Positions 13,363-21,720 of a DNA stretch of 24,877 bases are shown here, piece by piece. The translations under genes and the position numbers were made by a program. Origin of the DNA: Asaia bogorensis. GTDB lineage: Bacteria; Pseudomonadota; Alphaproteobacteria; Acetobacterales; Acetobacteraceae. Below the pieces are notes generated by a model. That model did not search any database. It had not been told where the DNA came from and saw nothing but the letters and a program-made list of their open reading frames with translations. How positions within the stretch are numbered: position 1 is the first letter of the stretch; each line of letters opens with the position of its first letter. The stretch covers positions 1-24,877 of the forward strand of contig CAMCEP010000006.1 of NCBI GenBank assembly GCA_945873675.1, in the 5' to 3' direction.

Positions 13363-14991
13363 ATGTTGGGTTTGATGCAGGATTGGCCCTTGCTGATGCA
13401 TAAGGTGCTGGACCACGCCGCCATCCAGCATCCAGGGCGGGAGATCATCAGCCGTTCCGTGGAAGGCCCCTTCCATCACACGAATTATCGCGCGGTTCGG
13501 CTTCGCGCGCTCCGGCTAGCGCAGCGGTTGGAACGTGATGGCATCAAGCTTGGTGATCGGGTCGCCACACTCGCCTGGAATACCTGGCGGCATGTGGAAG
13601 CCTGGTATGGCATCACCGGCATTGGCGCCATCTACCACACCGTCAATCCTCGGCTGTTTCCGGACCAGATCGCCTGGATTTTGAACCATGCAGGTTCGCG
13701 CGTGCTGATGCTGGACCTGACTTTCATCCCGCTGATCCAGCAATTGGCGCCGAAGCTTGAACACATCGAACGCTTCATCATCCTGACCGATGGCGCGCAT
13801 ATGCCTGAGACGGGGCTGCGCAATGCGGTGGCCTATGAGGATTGGCTGGCGGAAGCCGATGGTGATTTCGCCTGGGCGAGCTTCGATGAAAAAACCGCGG
13901 CTGGGCTTTGCTATACTTCCGGCACCACGGGCGACCCCAAGGGCGTGCTCTATTCGCACCGTTCCAATGTGCTGCATGCGCTGGCCTGCAATCAGGTGGA
14001 TTGCCTGGGGCTGGGTGTCGCGGATCGTGTCATGCCTGTGGTGCCGATGTTCCATGCCAATGGATGGTCCTTACCAATCTCCGCCCCCATGGCCGGTGCC
14101 ACGCTAATCCTGCCTGGCGCCAAGCTGGATGGCGCTTCGGTGCATGAAATCATCACGGAAGCGCAGGTGAATTTCTCCGCCGCCGTGCCGACGGTTTGGA
14201 TGATGCTTCTGCAGCATATGGAAGCGACGGGGGGGCGCATTGATACGCTGAAGCGCGTGGTGATCGGCGGTTCCGCCTGCCCTGCCGCGATCACCAAAAC
14301 CTATCAGGAAAAATACGGCGTGCGCGTTATCCATGCCTGGGGCATGACAGAAATGTCACCCGTTGGCACCGCCTATCAGCGCAAGCCTGAAATCAACGGG
14401 CTTGATCCCGAAGCGGCACTGGCCCTGCAAGCCAAGCAAGGCTGCCCGCCCTTCACGGTGGAGATGAAAATCACCGATGATGCCGGCAAGGACTTGCCCT
14501 GGAATGGCGAAGTTTTCGGCCGTCTGAAAGTGCGCGGCCCGGCTATTGCGCGCAATTACTTCCGCCGCGATGATGAAGCCGTGCTGGACGCGGATGGCTT
14601 TTTTGATACCGGCGATGTCGCGACCATTGATACCCACGGCTTCATGGAAGTGACCGACCGATCAAAGGATGTGATCAAATCCGGCGGCGAGTGGATTTCA
14701 TCCATCGCGCTTGAAAACGCTGCGGTCGGTTATCCTGGTGTCGCGGAAGCGGCTGTCGTTGCCATGCATGATCCGAAATGGGATGAACGCCCGCTCATGA
14801 TCCTGGTGATGAAGCCGGGCGCCGACGTTCCGGACCTTGCCGCCATGAATGCCTTCCTGGCCGATAAGGTAGCGAAATGGTGGCTGCCGGATGATCTGGT
14901 GGTGGTGGATGAAATTCCTCATACCGCCACAGGCAAAATCTTGAAGACGAAGCTTCGCGAAACCTTCAAGGATCACCGACCAAAGCAGTGA
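13363..14991 (+). CDS. AMP-forming long-chain acyl-CoA ligase (DmdB/FadD-like)
   Basis: This is a 542-residue adenylate-forming enzyme that activates a carboxylic acid with ATP to an acyl-AMP and then an acyl-CoA. The P-loop YTSGTTGDPKG (184-194), the AMP-binding WGMTE (326-330), DTGD (415-418), the hinge DRSKDVIKSGGEW (432-444) and the catalytic lysine in TATGKILKTKL (K525) are all present, so it is probably active. The N-terminus (MLGLMQDWPLL) resembles the DmdB group of methylmercaptopropionyl-CoA ligases and related medium-chain acyl-CoA synthetases; I cannot settle the substrate. I chose ATG 13363 because GGGGGGAAG is upstream at a normal distance and homologues start there; TTG at 13321 would add 14 unrelated residues. 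It ends 3 bases before the convergent TPR gene. Confidence 0.92.
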   Translation: MLGLMQDWPLLMHKVLDHAAIQHPGREIISRSVEGPFHHTNYRAVRLRALRLAQRLERDGIKLGDRVATLAWNTWRHVEAWYGITGIGAIYHTVNPRLFPDQIAWILNHAGSRVLMLDLTFIPLIQQLAPKLEHIERFIILTDGAHMPETGLRNAVAYEDWLAEADGDFAWASFDEKTAAGLCYTSGTTGDPKGVLYSHRSNVLHALACNQVDCLGLGVADRVMPVVPMFHANGWSLPISAPMAGATLILPGAKLDGASVHEIITEAQVNFSAAVPTVWMMLLQHMEATGGRIDTLKRVVIGGSACPAAITKTYQEKYGVRVIHAWGMTEMSPVGTAYQRKPEINGLDPEAALALQAKQGCPPFTVEMKITDDAGKDLPWNGEVFGRLKVRGPAIARNYFRRDDEAVLDADGFFDTGDVATIDTHGFMEVTDRSKDVIKSGGEWISSIALENAAVGYPGVAEAAVVAMHDPKWDERPLMILVMKPGADVPDLAAMNAFLADKVAKWWLPDDLVVVDEIPHTATGKILKTKLRETFKDHRPKQ

Positions 14992-14994
14992 TCC

Positions 14995-15549
14995 TTACAG
15001 CGCCTCACCTTCTGCCGCGGCCTTGAGGCGCCTGAGCGCCTCAGTCCCGCCCGGCATGGTGGGGTAGAGCGCCAGCGCGGCTTCCATGCTGCGCAAGGCG
15101 CCGGCTGCATCACCGGCTTCCGTTTGCAGGCGCGACAGGCTTTGCAAGGCAATGAAATGCCGTGGTTCCAGGCGCAACGCCTCGGCCAGATCACGCGCGG
15201 CTTCGCGCATTTGCCCAAGCGCGGCCAAGGCTTCCGCGCGTAAATGCCAAGCGCTCGCGGCATTGGGGGCAAGCGTCAGTGCTGCGTCAAAATCCTCAAT
15301 CGCTTCTTCCGGCAGCCGAGCATTCAGATTGCGCGTGCCGCGTTGCATCAAAAGCCGCGCGGCGGGTGATGCCGCTTCCAGCCACAATTGCCGAATGCGC
15401 GCTTCCGCCAGCGCAAGCTGCGCCGCATCCCGGGACTCCCGCAGCACGGCAAAAAGCTGATCAAGCTCCGCCGCGCGCGGCGTGCCCTGCGCCAGCGCCA
15501 ATCCCGGCAGCGCCAAGCCCAGCAGCAGGGCGGCGCGGCGCGTCTTCAT
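14995..15549 (-). CDS. Secreted TPR-repeat protein, hypothetical
   Basis: This is a 184-residue protein with a good signal peptide (MKTRRAALLLGLALPGLALA) and about three TPR repeats, recognised from LPEEAIEDFDAALTLAPNAA, MREAARDLAEALRLEPRHF and GDAAGALRSMEAALALYPTM. TPR folds bind partner proteins, so it may be a periplasmic adaptor; nothing catalytic is seen. I chose ATG 15549 because it gives the signal peptide and overlaps the stop of glcF as ATGA; a longer frame to 15603 adds a non-conserved leader. The overlap means it is translated from the same mRNA as glcF. Confidence 0.75.
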   Translation of the reverse strand: MKTRRAALLLGLALPGLALAQGTPRAAELDQLFAVLRESRDAAQLALAEARIRQLWLEAASPAARLLMQRGTRNLNARLPEEAIEDFDAALTLAPNAASAWHLRAEALAALGQMREAARDLAEALRLEPRHFIALQSLSRLQTEAGDAAGALRSMEAALALYPTMPGGTEALRRLKAAAEGEAL

Positions 15550-16868
15550 GCCAATGCGCGTGCCTTGGCGATGCCTTCCGGCTCCGGCCCGCCCGCCATC
15601 CAATCCAGCAATTCCACGGTATGGATGGCCGGCATCGCGCCATCACCCAATTGCGTCAGGCAGCCAATATTCCCAGCCGCAATAACCGCACCCCCGGTGC
15701 GTTCCAGATGCCCAAGCTTCCGCGCCTTCAACTGCCCCGCAATTTCCGGCTGCATCAGATTATAAGTCCCGGCCGAACCGCAGCAGATATGCGATTCCGC
15801 CGGTTCCTTCACCGCAAAACCGGCCTTCACCAACAAAGCCTTGGGCTCCGCCGTGATCTTCTGCCCATGCTGAAGCGAACACGCGGCATGATAGGCGACC
15901 GTCAGCCCCGGCGCTGGCCTGCTCGGCGCATAGCCAAAGCGCGTCAGCACCTCAGATATATCGGCGGCCAAGCCCGCCACCCGCTCAGCCTTCTCCCGCC
16001 AGGGTGCCCCTTCCTCACGGAACATGAAGCCGTAATCCTTGAGCGTGGTGCCGCAGCCGGACGCATTCACTACAATCGCATCCAGCCCCTCATTCTCGAT
16101 CTCCGCCGACCAGGCAGCAATATTCGCCCGCGCCAGGCGCATCGCCGGATCATGATGGCCCATATGATGATCAAGCGCGCCGCAGCAGCCCTGGCCCTTG
16201 GTCACCACCACCTCAATCCCCATCCGCGTCAGCAGCCGGATCGTCGCCTCATTGATCGAAGGCGCCAAAACCTGCTGCGCGCAGCCCGTCAGCAAACCAA
16301 CCCGCCCGCGCCTTTCACCCTGCGCCGGGAAAACGCCCGGCCTTTCCATGGCGGAAGGCGATGGCACATGCGCCGGCGCCAAGCGCAACATCGCCCGGAG
16401 CCTTTCCGCCATGGGGGACTTGCCCGGCACCAAGCGCGCGAAAGGCCGCGCCAAACCCGCCCCCACCAAGGCTACCCGAAACCGGAATGGATAAGGCAAG
16501 ACCGCCGAGAGCAAGCGCCGCAAAAACCGCTCCGCCGCCGGGCGCTGATAGGTCTTTTCAATATAGGCCCGCGCATGATCCACCAGATGCATGTAGTGCA
16601 CACCAGAAGGGCAGGTCGTCATGCAAGACAGGCAAGACAGGCAGCGGTCAATATGCCGCACCTCAAGCTCACTCGCCGGGCGGCCGGATTCCAGCATGTC
16701 CTTGATCAGGTAAATGCGGCCCCGCGGCGAATCCAATTCATCGCCCCGCAACAAAAACGTGGGGCAGGTCGCAGTACACATGCCGCAATGGACACAACTC
16801 CGCAGAATGCGGTTGCTTTCGGCGATGTCCGGGTCAGACAATTGGGCGGGCGTGAAAAGGGTCTGCAT
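15546..16868 (-). CDS. glcF: Glycolate oxidase iron-sulfur subunit
   Basis: This is a 440-residue protein with two [4Fe-4S] motifs near the N-terminus (CVHCGMCTATCP with Cys25, 28, 31 and 35, and CLSCLSCMTTCP with Cys76, 79, 82 and 86). Two CCG domains follow (GCCG at 227-230 with GLLTGC before it, and ICCGSAGTYN at 361-370). This is the full domain layout of GlcF, the electron-carrying subunit of membrane-associated glycolate dehydrogenase GlcDEF. The usual partners glcD and glcE are not in the window: metF lies upstream. They must lie elsewhere if the complex is used. The ATG at 16868 is preceded by TAGGA. It follows a terminator after metF, so it may have its own promoter in the narrow gap. 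GlcF and related lactate oxidase LldE/YkgE proteins share these motifs; the length and two-domain layout favour GlcF. Confidence 0.9.
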   Translation of the reverse strand: MQTLFTPAQLSDPDIAESNRILRSCVHCGMCTATCPTFLLRGDELDSPRGRIYLIKDMLESGRPASELEVRHIDRCLSCLSCMTTCPSGVHYMHLVDHARAYIEKTYQRPAAERFLRRLLSAVLPYPFRFRVALVGAGLARPFARLVPGKSPMAERLRAMLRLAPAHVPSPSAMERPGVFPAQGERRGRVGLLTGCAQQVLAPSINEATIRLLTRMGIEVVVTKGQGCCGALDHHMGHHDPAMRLARANIAAWSAEIENEGLDAIVVNASGCGTTLKDYGFMFREEGAPWREKAERVAGLAADISEVLTRFGYAPSRPAPGLTVAYHAACSLQHGQKITAEPKALLVKAGFAVKEPAESHICCGSAGTYNLMQPEIAGQLKARKLGHLERTGGAVIAAGNIGCLTQLGDGAMPAIHTVELLDWMAGGPEPEGIAKARALA

Positions 16869-16884
16869 TCCACGATCCTAAACT

Positions 16885-16931
16885 AAAAAAGCAAAAAGGG
16901 GAGAAGCGGGGGGCGCTGCCCCGCTAGCCCC
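16885..16931 (-). terminator. Rho-independent terminator after metF
   Basis: Read on the minus strand, the arm GGGGCTAGCGGGG pairs with CCCCGCTTCTCCCC (7-bp inner stem, 7-base loop, and a 4-bp outer stem across a small CT/TCT internal loop). It is followed directly by TTTTTGCTTTTTT. It begins 12 bases after the metF stop, so metF transcripts should end here, before glcF. Confidence 0.75.
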
Positions 16932-16943
16932 ACCGCAACTACA

Positions 16944-17876
16944 TCAAGCCTTCGCAGGCCGAGCACCTAGGATATGGGCGATGGCGTAGGTCAGATCAGG
17001 GCGGTTCAGCGTATAGAAATGGAATTCATCCACGCCATTGGCCTGCAATAGGCGCACCTGCTCGGCGGCTACCACCGCGGCTACCATGCGCCGCGTCTCC
17101 GCATCTTCCTCCAATCCCTCAAACAACTGGCCCATCCAGGCCGGCACACTCGCACCACACATGGCCGAGAACTTCACCACCTGCTGGAAATTGGACACCG
17201 GCAGAATACCCGGCACGATCGGCACATTGATGCCCTTGGCATGGCAGCGATCAATGAACCGCAAGAAGGTTTCGGATTCGAAGAAATACTGCGTAATGGC
17301 GCGCGTCGCACCCGCATCAATCTTGCGCTTCAGGAAATCCAGATCAGCATCGGCAGACAGCGCCGCCGGATGGGTTTCCGGATAGGCGCCCACGCTGATC
17401 TCAAAATCCCCAATCCGCTTCAGGCCCCGCACCAGATCCTCGGCCTGGGCATAACCCCCCGGATGCGGGACATATTCCGAAGCCCCGGCCGGTGGATCAC
17501 CCCGCAAGGCCACAATATGGCGGACACCAGCGGCCCAGTAACGACGCGCCACCTCATCCACCTCATCCCGTGTCGCACCGACGCAGGTCAAATGGGCGGC
17601 CGGGGTCAGGCTGGTTTCAGCCACGAGGCGTGCCACCGTGGCATGGGTGCGTTCCTGCGTGCTGCCACCCGCCCCATAAGTCACCGAGACAAAACGCGGG
17701 CCAAGCGGTTCCAAGCGCCGAATACAGGCCCAAAGCTGGTCTTCCAACTTGTCCGTCTTGGGGGGGAAGAATTCAAAGGATAGCCGCGGCGCCGGCAGGG
17801 CCGCCGGGGCCGGCAGGGCGCTGAAACGCGGGCCGGTCAGCCAGCGGGCCAGGGGGCCAGGGGTGAGGTTGTTCAT
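16944..17876 (-). CDS. metF: Methylenetetrahydrofolate reductase
   Basis: This is a 310-residue flavoprotein that reduces 5,10-methylene-THF to 5-methyl-THF, which feeds methionine synthesis. Visible signatures are LSFEFFPPK (32-40, catalytic Glu35, equivalent to Glu28 of the E. coli enzyme), SVTYGAGGST (64-73), the HLTCVGATRDEV strand (95-106) and ALRGDPP (123-129). In the second half ITQYFFESETFLRFIDRC and PGILPVSNFQQV are as expected for the FAD and folate sites. The length is slightly longer than the E. coli protein by an alanine/proline-rich N-terminal extension. I chose ATG 17876; a TTG at 17915 in frame would add 13 residues with no support. It is followed by a strong terminator and is divergent from mlaA. 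No riboswitch of the SAM type is recognisable in the 137-base upstream gap. Confidence 0.93.
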   Translation of the reverse strand: MNNLTPGPLARWLTGPRFSALPAPAALPAPRLSFEFFPPKTDKLEDQLWACIRRLEPLGPRFVSVTYGAGGSTQERTHATVARLVAETSLTPAAHLTCVGATRDEVDEVARRYWAAGVRHIVALRGDPPAGASEYVPHPGGYAQAEDLVRGLKRIGDFEISVGAYPETHPAALSADADLDFLKRKIDAGATRAITQYFFESETFLRFIDRCHAKGINVPIVPGILPVSNFQQVVKFSAMCGASVPAWMGQLFEGLEEDAETRRMVAAVVAAEQVRLLQANGVDEFHFYTLNRPDLTYAIAHILGARPAKA

Positions 17877-17974
17877 GACATATCCCGAAATGGTGAGGCC
17901 TTGGGCCTTCCGCAACCGCGCCCCCTTTGCCCATCATGCTCATCTTGGCAAGGGTGCCCAGTTTGCTTTATGCG

Positions 17975-17986
17975 GGTTCTCGAACC
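17975..17986. promoter_or_regulatory. Inverted repeat upstream of mlaA
   Basis: GGTTC TC GAACC is a perfect short palindrome in the divergent metF-mlaA gap, 28 bases before the mlaA ATG. It could be an operator overlapping the mlaA promoter, or chance. The remainder of the 137-base gap shows no clear promoter boxes. Confidence 0.25.
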
Positions 17987-18013
17987 GAAGTTTTTTGCGC
18001 TAAGATACTTTTG

Positions 18014-18808
18014 ATGAAATTTACCGCCCACCTCCTTGGCGCCTCAGCGCTTGCCCTGGTTTTGCTCTCCGGTTGCGCCACGCGGCCGCCTGCGGATGAC
18101 CCGGAGGCGCTGCAGGAATTCAAGGAGAACAACGACCCATTTGAACCGTCAAACCGCGCCTTTTTCGCGGTTCATGAGGCAATTGACCAGGCAGTCCTGC
18201 AACCGATCGCCGAAGCCTATCGGGATGTTCTGCCGTCACCCGTACGTGCCGGCATCCGGAATTTTCTTGGCAATCTCCGCACGCCCACAATCCTGACCGG
18301 TGACCTTTTGCAGGGTAATTTGGACCGCGCCCGGAAAACGCTGGGCCGCTTCATCGTGAATTCCACTGTCGGTGTTGGCGGCATCAGGGATGTCGGGCGC
18401 GCCTATGATGTGCATGGCCATTCAGAGGATATGGGCCAGACCTTCGCGGCTTGGGGTGTGGGCGAAGGTTTCTATATTTTCATGCCCCTGCTTGGACCTT
18501 CCTCTGCACGGGACTTGGTGGGGTTTGGCGCAGATATCGTGAGCAACCCCTTCACCTGGATCGGCCAGGGCCAGATTTTGGATGCCTGGAACTACACACG
18601 CCTTGGCATGACAATCGTGGATACCCGCGAAGCCCTGCTGGAGCCGATTGACGCCGTGCGCAAGACTTCACTTGACCCCTACGCGACACTGCGTTCAGCC
18701 TATCGCCAGCGGCGCGCCTTTGAAATCCAGAATAAGGATAGCCCTGCCGGCGCCGTGGCGCCCGCCGGCGGTGTTGGCTTTGGTCAAGGCGTGATGGAGC
18801 CCAGGTGA
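18014..18808 (+). CDS. mlaA: MlaA/VacJ family lipoprotein
   Basis: This is a 264-residue outer-membrane lipoprotein of the maintenance-of-lipid-asymmetry system, which pulls mislocated phospholipids from the outer leaflet and passes them to periplasmic MlaC. A lipoprotein signal peptide ends in LLSGC (lipid-carrying Cys21). The body begins with NDPFEPSNRAFF, the MlaA signature, and continues through the LPSPVRAGIRNFLGNLRTP segment and the GFYIFMPLLGPSSARD segment typical of the family. I chose ATG 18014 because it starts directly at the signal peptide; an in-frame upstream start at 17927 would place a charged and unsuitable leader before it. Its stop overlaps the start of mlaC, so the two are co-translated. 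Confidence 0.93.
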   Translation: MKFTAHLLGASALALVLLSGCATRPPADDPEALQEFKENNDPFEPSNRAFFAVHEAIDQAVLQPIAEAYRDVLPSPVRAGIRNFLGNLRTPTILTGDLLQGNLDRARKTLGRFIVNSTVGVGGIRDVGRAYDVHGHSEDMGQTFAAWGVGEGFYIFMPLLGPSSARDLVGFGADIVSNPFTWIGQGQILDAWNYTRLGMTIVDTREALLEPIDAVRKTSLDPYATLRSAYRQRRAFEIQNKDSPAGAVAPAGGVGFGQGVMEPR

Positions 18809-19434
18809 TGCCGCCCCTATCCCGTCGCATTCTGATGTTTGGGTGTTTGGGACTTGCGATTGCGCCGGCCCAAGCGCAGCAGATGGATATCAACCGCGCT
18901 ACCGCCTTTGTGAACAAGGCAGGGCAGGATTTGGTAACCGCCATAAATGACCAGCGGCTGAACCAGACCCAAAGGCGCGATAGGGTTGCCAGCGTCCTGC
19001 GCAATGCGATTGATATTGAAGGCACTGGGCGTTTCATTCTGGGCCGCTATGTGCGCCAGGCATCACCCGGCGAATTGCAGGATTACCTGAAGCTGTTTGA
19101 TGAAATCATCATCCGCAACCTGTCATCCCGCTTTGGGGAATATCGCGGCGTACAATTCTCCTTGGGGCGCTCGCAACAACGCACCGAGGAAGATGCGCTG
19201 GTCAGCACGCAGGTCGAACGGCCCAATACGCCCACCTTCACGCTGGATTGGCGCGTGGCAGAGATCAATGGCCAACCGAAAGTGGTGGATGTGATCGCGG
19301 AAGGAACATCCTTGCGCCTGACAACCCGCAGCGAATATGCCGCGGTCATTCAACGCAATGGTGGGCGCGTGGCCGCGCTTTTGGATGCCATGCGCGGGCA
19401 AATCGCCCAATTGGCGGCGCGTGAGGGCGGCTGA
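18808..19434 (+). CDS. mlaC: MlaC/Ttg2D family phospholipid-binding protein
   Basis: This is a 208-residue periplasmic protein of the Ttg2D/MlaC (toluene tolerance, auxiliary transport) family that carries phospholipid between MlaA and the inner-membrane MlaFEDB complex. A signal peptide (MPPLSRRILMFGCLGLAIAPAQA) is followed by the MlaC body: the IDIEGTGRFILGRYVRQASP segment, LKLFDEIIIRNLSSRFGEYRG, and the strand pattern FTLDWRVAEINGQPKVVDVIAEGTSL. The start is ATG 18808, overlapping the mlaA stop by one base (TGATG); GTG 18805 one codon upstream is an alternative. The permease, ATPase and MlaD genes are not in the window. HpnM of hopanoid clusters is a close relative, but the pairing with mlaA favours the Mla role. 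The gene ends directly against the convergent GNAT gene. Confidence 0.88.
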   Translation: MPPLSRRILMFGCLGLAIAPAQAQQMDINRATAFVNKAGQDLVTAINDQRLNQTQRRDRVASVLRNAIDIEGTGRFILGRYVRQASPGELQDYLKLFDEIIIRNLSSRFGEYRGVQFSLGRSQQRTEEDALVSTQVERPNTPTFTLDWRVAEINGQPKVVDVIAEGTSLRLTTRSEYAAVIQRNGGRVAALLDAMRGQIAQLAAREGG

Positions 19435-19965
19435 TCAGGCGGGTTTCACGCTTTCATAAACCACCATGGCGTGCCCCTTATGGGTAAAACCACCCGAAGG
19501 CCGCATGCCGATATCTTCCATCACTTGCCGTGACGCTTCATTCGTCTCCCGCGCGACCGCAATGATCCGCTCAAGCCCCGCGGCATGGCCGAAATCAAGC
19601 GCAGCACGCGCCGCTTCCCGCGCATAGCCCTTGCCCCTGCATTCCGGCCAAAGCGCATAGCGGAGCGCAACACCCCGTCCATCGGGGCGTTCCATCAGCC
19701 CGCAAATGCCAAGAAATTCACCAGTACCGCGCACAAAGACAGACCAGGTGCCATAGCCACGCACCGCCCAGAAATCCACGTCATCTTCCAATTCTTCGCG
19801 CGTGCGTTCGGCACTGCGCGTACCATGCAGCATGAAGCCAAAAACGCGCTCATCCGCCTTTAAGCGAATGAGATCAGGCAATTGCTCGGGCGCGGGCGGC
19901 AATAGTGAAAGCCGCGCGGTGGTAATGCCGCGCGGTGTGCGCAGCGCGCCGAGCGTTTGGCTCAC
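19435..19965 (-). CDS. GNAT family N-acetyltransferase (RimJ/RimL-like)
   Basis: This is a 176-residue acetyltransferase of the RimJ/RimL type, which uses acetyl-CoA to acetylate an amino group, commonly of ribosomal proteins or small amines. It shows the ARLSLLPPAPEQLPDLIRL opening, WSVFVRGTGEFLGICGLM strand, ALRYALWPECRGKGYAREA with the acetyl-CoA loop RGKGYA (110-115), and the closing ERIIAVARETNEASRQVMEDIGM. The substrate is unknown. It starts at GTG 19965, which overlaps the stop of the upstream ettA gene as GTGA. This tight coupling to a translation factor would fit a ribosome-related target, but that is inference. The stop abuts the convergent mlaC stop. Confidence 0.88.
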   Translation of the reverse strand: MSQTLGALRTPRGITTARLSLLPPAPEQLPDLIRLKADERVFGFMLHGTRSAERTREELEDDVDFWAVRGYGTWSVFVRGTGEFLGICGLMERPDGRGVALRYALWPECRGKGYAREAARAALDFGHAAGLERIIAVARETNEASRQVMEDIGMRPSGGFTHKGHAMVVYESVKPA

Positions 19966-21641
19966 CGCTGCAAGGGCCGGTATTTGATGCGGTGCGGTTC
20001 CGTCGCATCCGCACCCAGGCGCCGGCGCTTATCTTCCTCATAGGCTTGGAAATTGCCTTCGAACCATTCCACATGGCTATCGCCTTCAAAGGCCAGGATA
20101 TGGGTGGCAAGCCGATCCAAAAAGAAGCGATCATGGCTGATGATTACCGCGCAGCCGGCGAAATCCATCAGCGCTTCTTCAAGCGAACGCAGCGTATCCA
20201 CATCCAAATCATTGGTCGGTTCGTCAAGCAGAATGACGTTATGTTCGCGCTTCAGCATCTTCGCGAGATGCACACGGTTGCGTTCACCACCTGAAAGCAC
20301 GCCAACGCGCTTCTGCTGATCGCCGCCCTTGAAGTTGAAGGCCGCGACATAGGCGCGTGACGGGACGCTGCGCTTGCCAATCGTGATCATATCCAGCCCA
20401 TCCGAGATTTCTTCCCAGACAGAACGCGTATCATTCAAACTGTCGCGGCTTTGATCCACATAGCCAAGCTGCACACTATCACCGACCACAAGGCTGCCGG
20501 AATCAGGTGTTTCGCCACCCGTGATCATCTTGAACAGGGTGGATTTACCCGCGCCATTGGGGCCGATCACGCCGACAATGCCACCCGGCGGCAGCTTGAA
20601 GGAAAGATTGTCAATCAACAGCCGATCGCCAAAACCCTTGGAGAGATTTTCGGCAACAATGACGGTATTGCCCAGCCGCGGCGCGGGCGGGATGGTGATT
20701 TCGGTCGGGTCCGGCGCCTTATCCTGGCTGCGGCGGAGCAAATCCTCATAAGCCGCGATACGCGCCTTGGATTTTGCCTGCCGTGCGGCGGGTGAACGCC
20801 CGATCCATTCCTGTTCTTCGGCCAATTGCCGCTGGCGCGCGGTTTCTTCGCGTTCTTCCTGCGAAAGGCGCTTGCGCTTGGCTTCAAGATAAGCGGAGTA
20901 ATTCCCTTCATAAGGAATGCCCCGACCGCGATCCACTTCCAAAATCCAGCTCGTGACATTGTCCAGGAAGTAGCGGTCATGGGTCACGATCAGCACCGCA
21001 CCTTGATATTCGCGCAGCGTCTTTTCCAGCCAGGAAACGCTTTCCGCGTCCAAATGGTTGGTCGGTTCGTCAAGCAGCAGAAGATCAGGCTTTTCGAGCA
21101 GCAAGCGGCAAAGCGCCACGCGGCGCCGCTCACCGCCCGACAGATGCGTCACCGCGCTATCGGCGGGCGGGCAGCGCAGCGCATCCAGCGCAATATCCAC
21201 CTGCCGGTCCACTTCCCAGCCATTCACCGCGTCAATTTTTTCCTGCAATTCCGCCTGTTCGGCCAGCAGGTTGTTCATCTCCTCCTCGCTCATTTCCTCG
21301 GCGAATTTTTCGGAGATTTCATTAAAGCGGGCGAGGTTCGCGGAAAGCTCGGCAAAGGCCGCGCGCACATTCTCGCCCACCGTCATATTGGGGTCGAGCT
21401 GCGGTTCCTGCGGCAGATAGCCCACCTTGGCCCCTTCCGCCGCCCAGGCCTCTCCGCCGAAATCCTTATCTTGCCCGGACATGATGCGCATGAGCGTGGA
21501 TTTACCCGCGCCATTTGGCCCCAGCACGCCAATCTTGGCGGTCGGTAGGAAGGACAGCGTGATGCCCTTGAAGACCTCTCGCCCACCAGGATAGGACTTG
21601 GTGAGGTTCTTCATGACATAGACGTATTGATAGGCGGCCAT
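19962..21641 (-). CDS. ettA: Energy-dependent translational throttle protein (ABC-F ATPase)
   Basis: This is a 559-residue ABC-F protein with two complete ATPase cassettes and no membrane segments. Cassette 1 has Walker A GPNGAGKST (41-49), signature LSGGERRR (167-174) and DEPTNHLD (191-198). Cassette 2 has Walker A GPNGAGKST (360-368), signature LSGGERNR (449-456) and DEPTNDLD (473-480). The arm after the first Walker A and the linker between cassettes (about 240-310, with the charged RKRLSQEEREETARQRQL helix) match EttA. EttA binds the ribosomal E site and holds the first peptide bond step when ATP is low relative to ADP. The length agrees with E. coli EttA (about 555). The gene is the first of a two-gene unit with the GNAT acetyltransferase (4-base overlap). 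The divergent upstream gap is unassigned. Confidence 0.95.
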   Translation of the reverse strand: MAAYQYVYVMKNLTKSYPGGREVFKGITLSFLPTAKIGVLGPNGAGKSTLMRIMSGQDKDFGGEAWAAEGAKVGYLPQEPQLDPNMTVGENVRAAFAELSANLARFNEISEKFAEEMSEEEMNNLLAEQAELQEKIDAVNGWEVDRQVDIALDALRCPPADSAVTHLSGGERRRVALCRLLLEKPDLLLLDEPTNHLDAESVSWLEKTLREYQGAVLIVTHDRYFLDNVTSWILEVDRGRGIPYEGNYSAYLEAKRKRLSQEEREETARQRQLAEEQEWIGRSPAARQAKSKARIAAYEDLLRRSQDKAPDPTEITIPPAPRLGNTVIVAENLSKGFGDRLLIDNLSFKLPPGGIVGVIGPNGAGKSTLFKMITGGETPDSGSLVVGDSVQLGYVDQSRDSLNDTRSVWEEISDGLDMITIGKRSVPSRAYVAAFNFKGGDQQKRVGVLSGGERNRVHLAKMLKREHNVILLDEPTNDLDVDTLRSLEEALMDFAGCAVIISHDRFFLDRLATHILAFEGDSHVEWFEGNFQAYEEDKRRRLGADATEPHRIKYRPLQR

Positions 21642-21720
21642 GGGGCGGGGGACCTGATGCGGTTAGGGGGTTTCAGGGGCTCTTTTAGAACAGTTTCTGG
21701 CGCTGGGAAATCCGCCAGGA

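Noticed and set aside
15162..16886. Open frame of 574 codons on the plus strand
   Set aside because: It is antisense to glcF and the TPR gene, both supported by clear motifs. The composition is Arg/Pro/His-rich without recognisable domains, so it is a shadow.
15546..17876. Single transcription unit metF-glcF-TPR
   Set aside because: A strong rho-independent terminator lies 12 bases after metF, so read-through is expected to be limited. The glcF-TPR pair remains a unit.
17971..17990. tRNA T-arm-like sequence GGTTCTCGAACC
   Set aside because: No acceptor stem, D-arm or anticodon arm can be built around it, so it is only a short palindrome.
17877..18013. SAM or SAH riboswitch upstream of metF
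   Set aside because: I looked for conserved pseudoknot or kink-turn features in the 137-base gap and found none I could support; only a short GGTTC/GAACC palindrome on the mlaA side.
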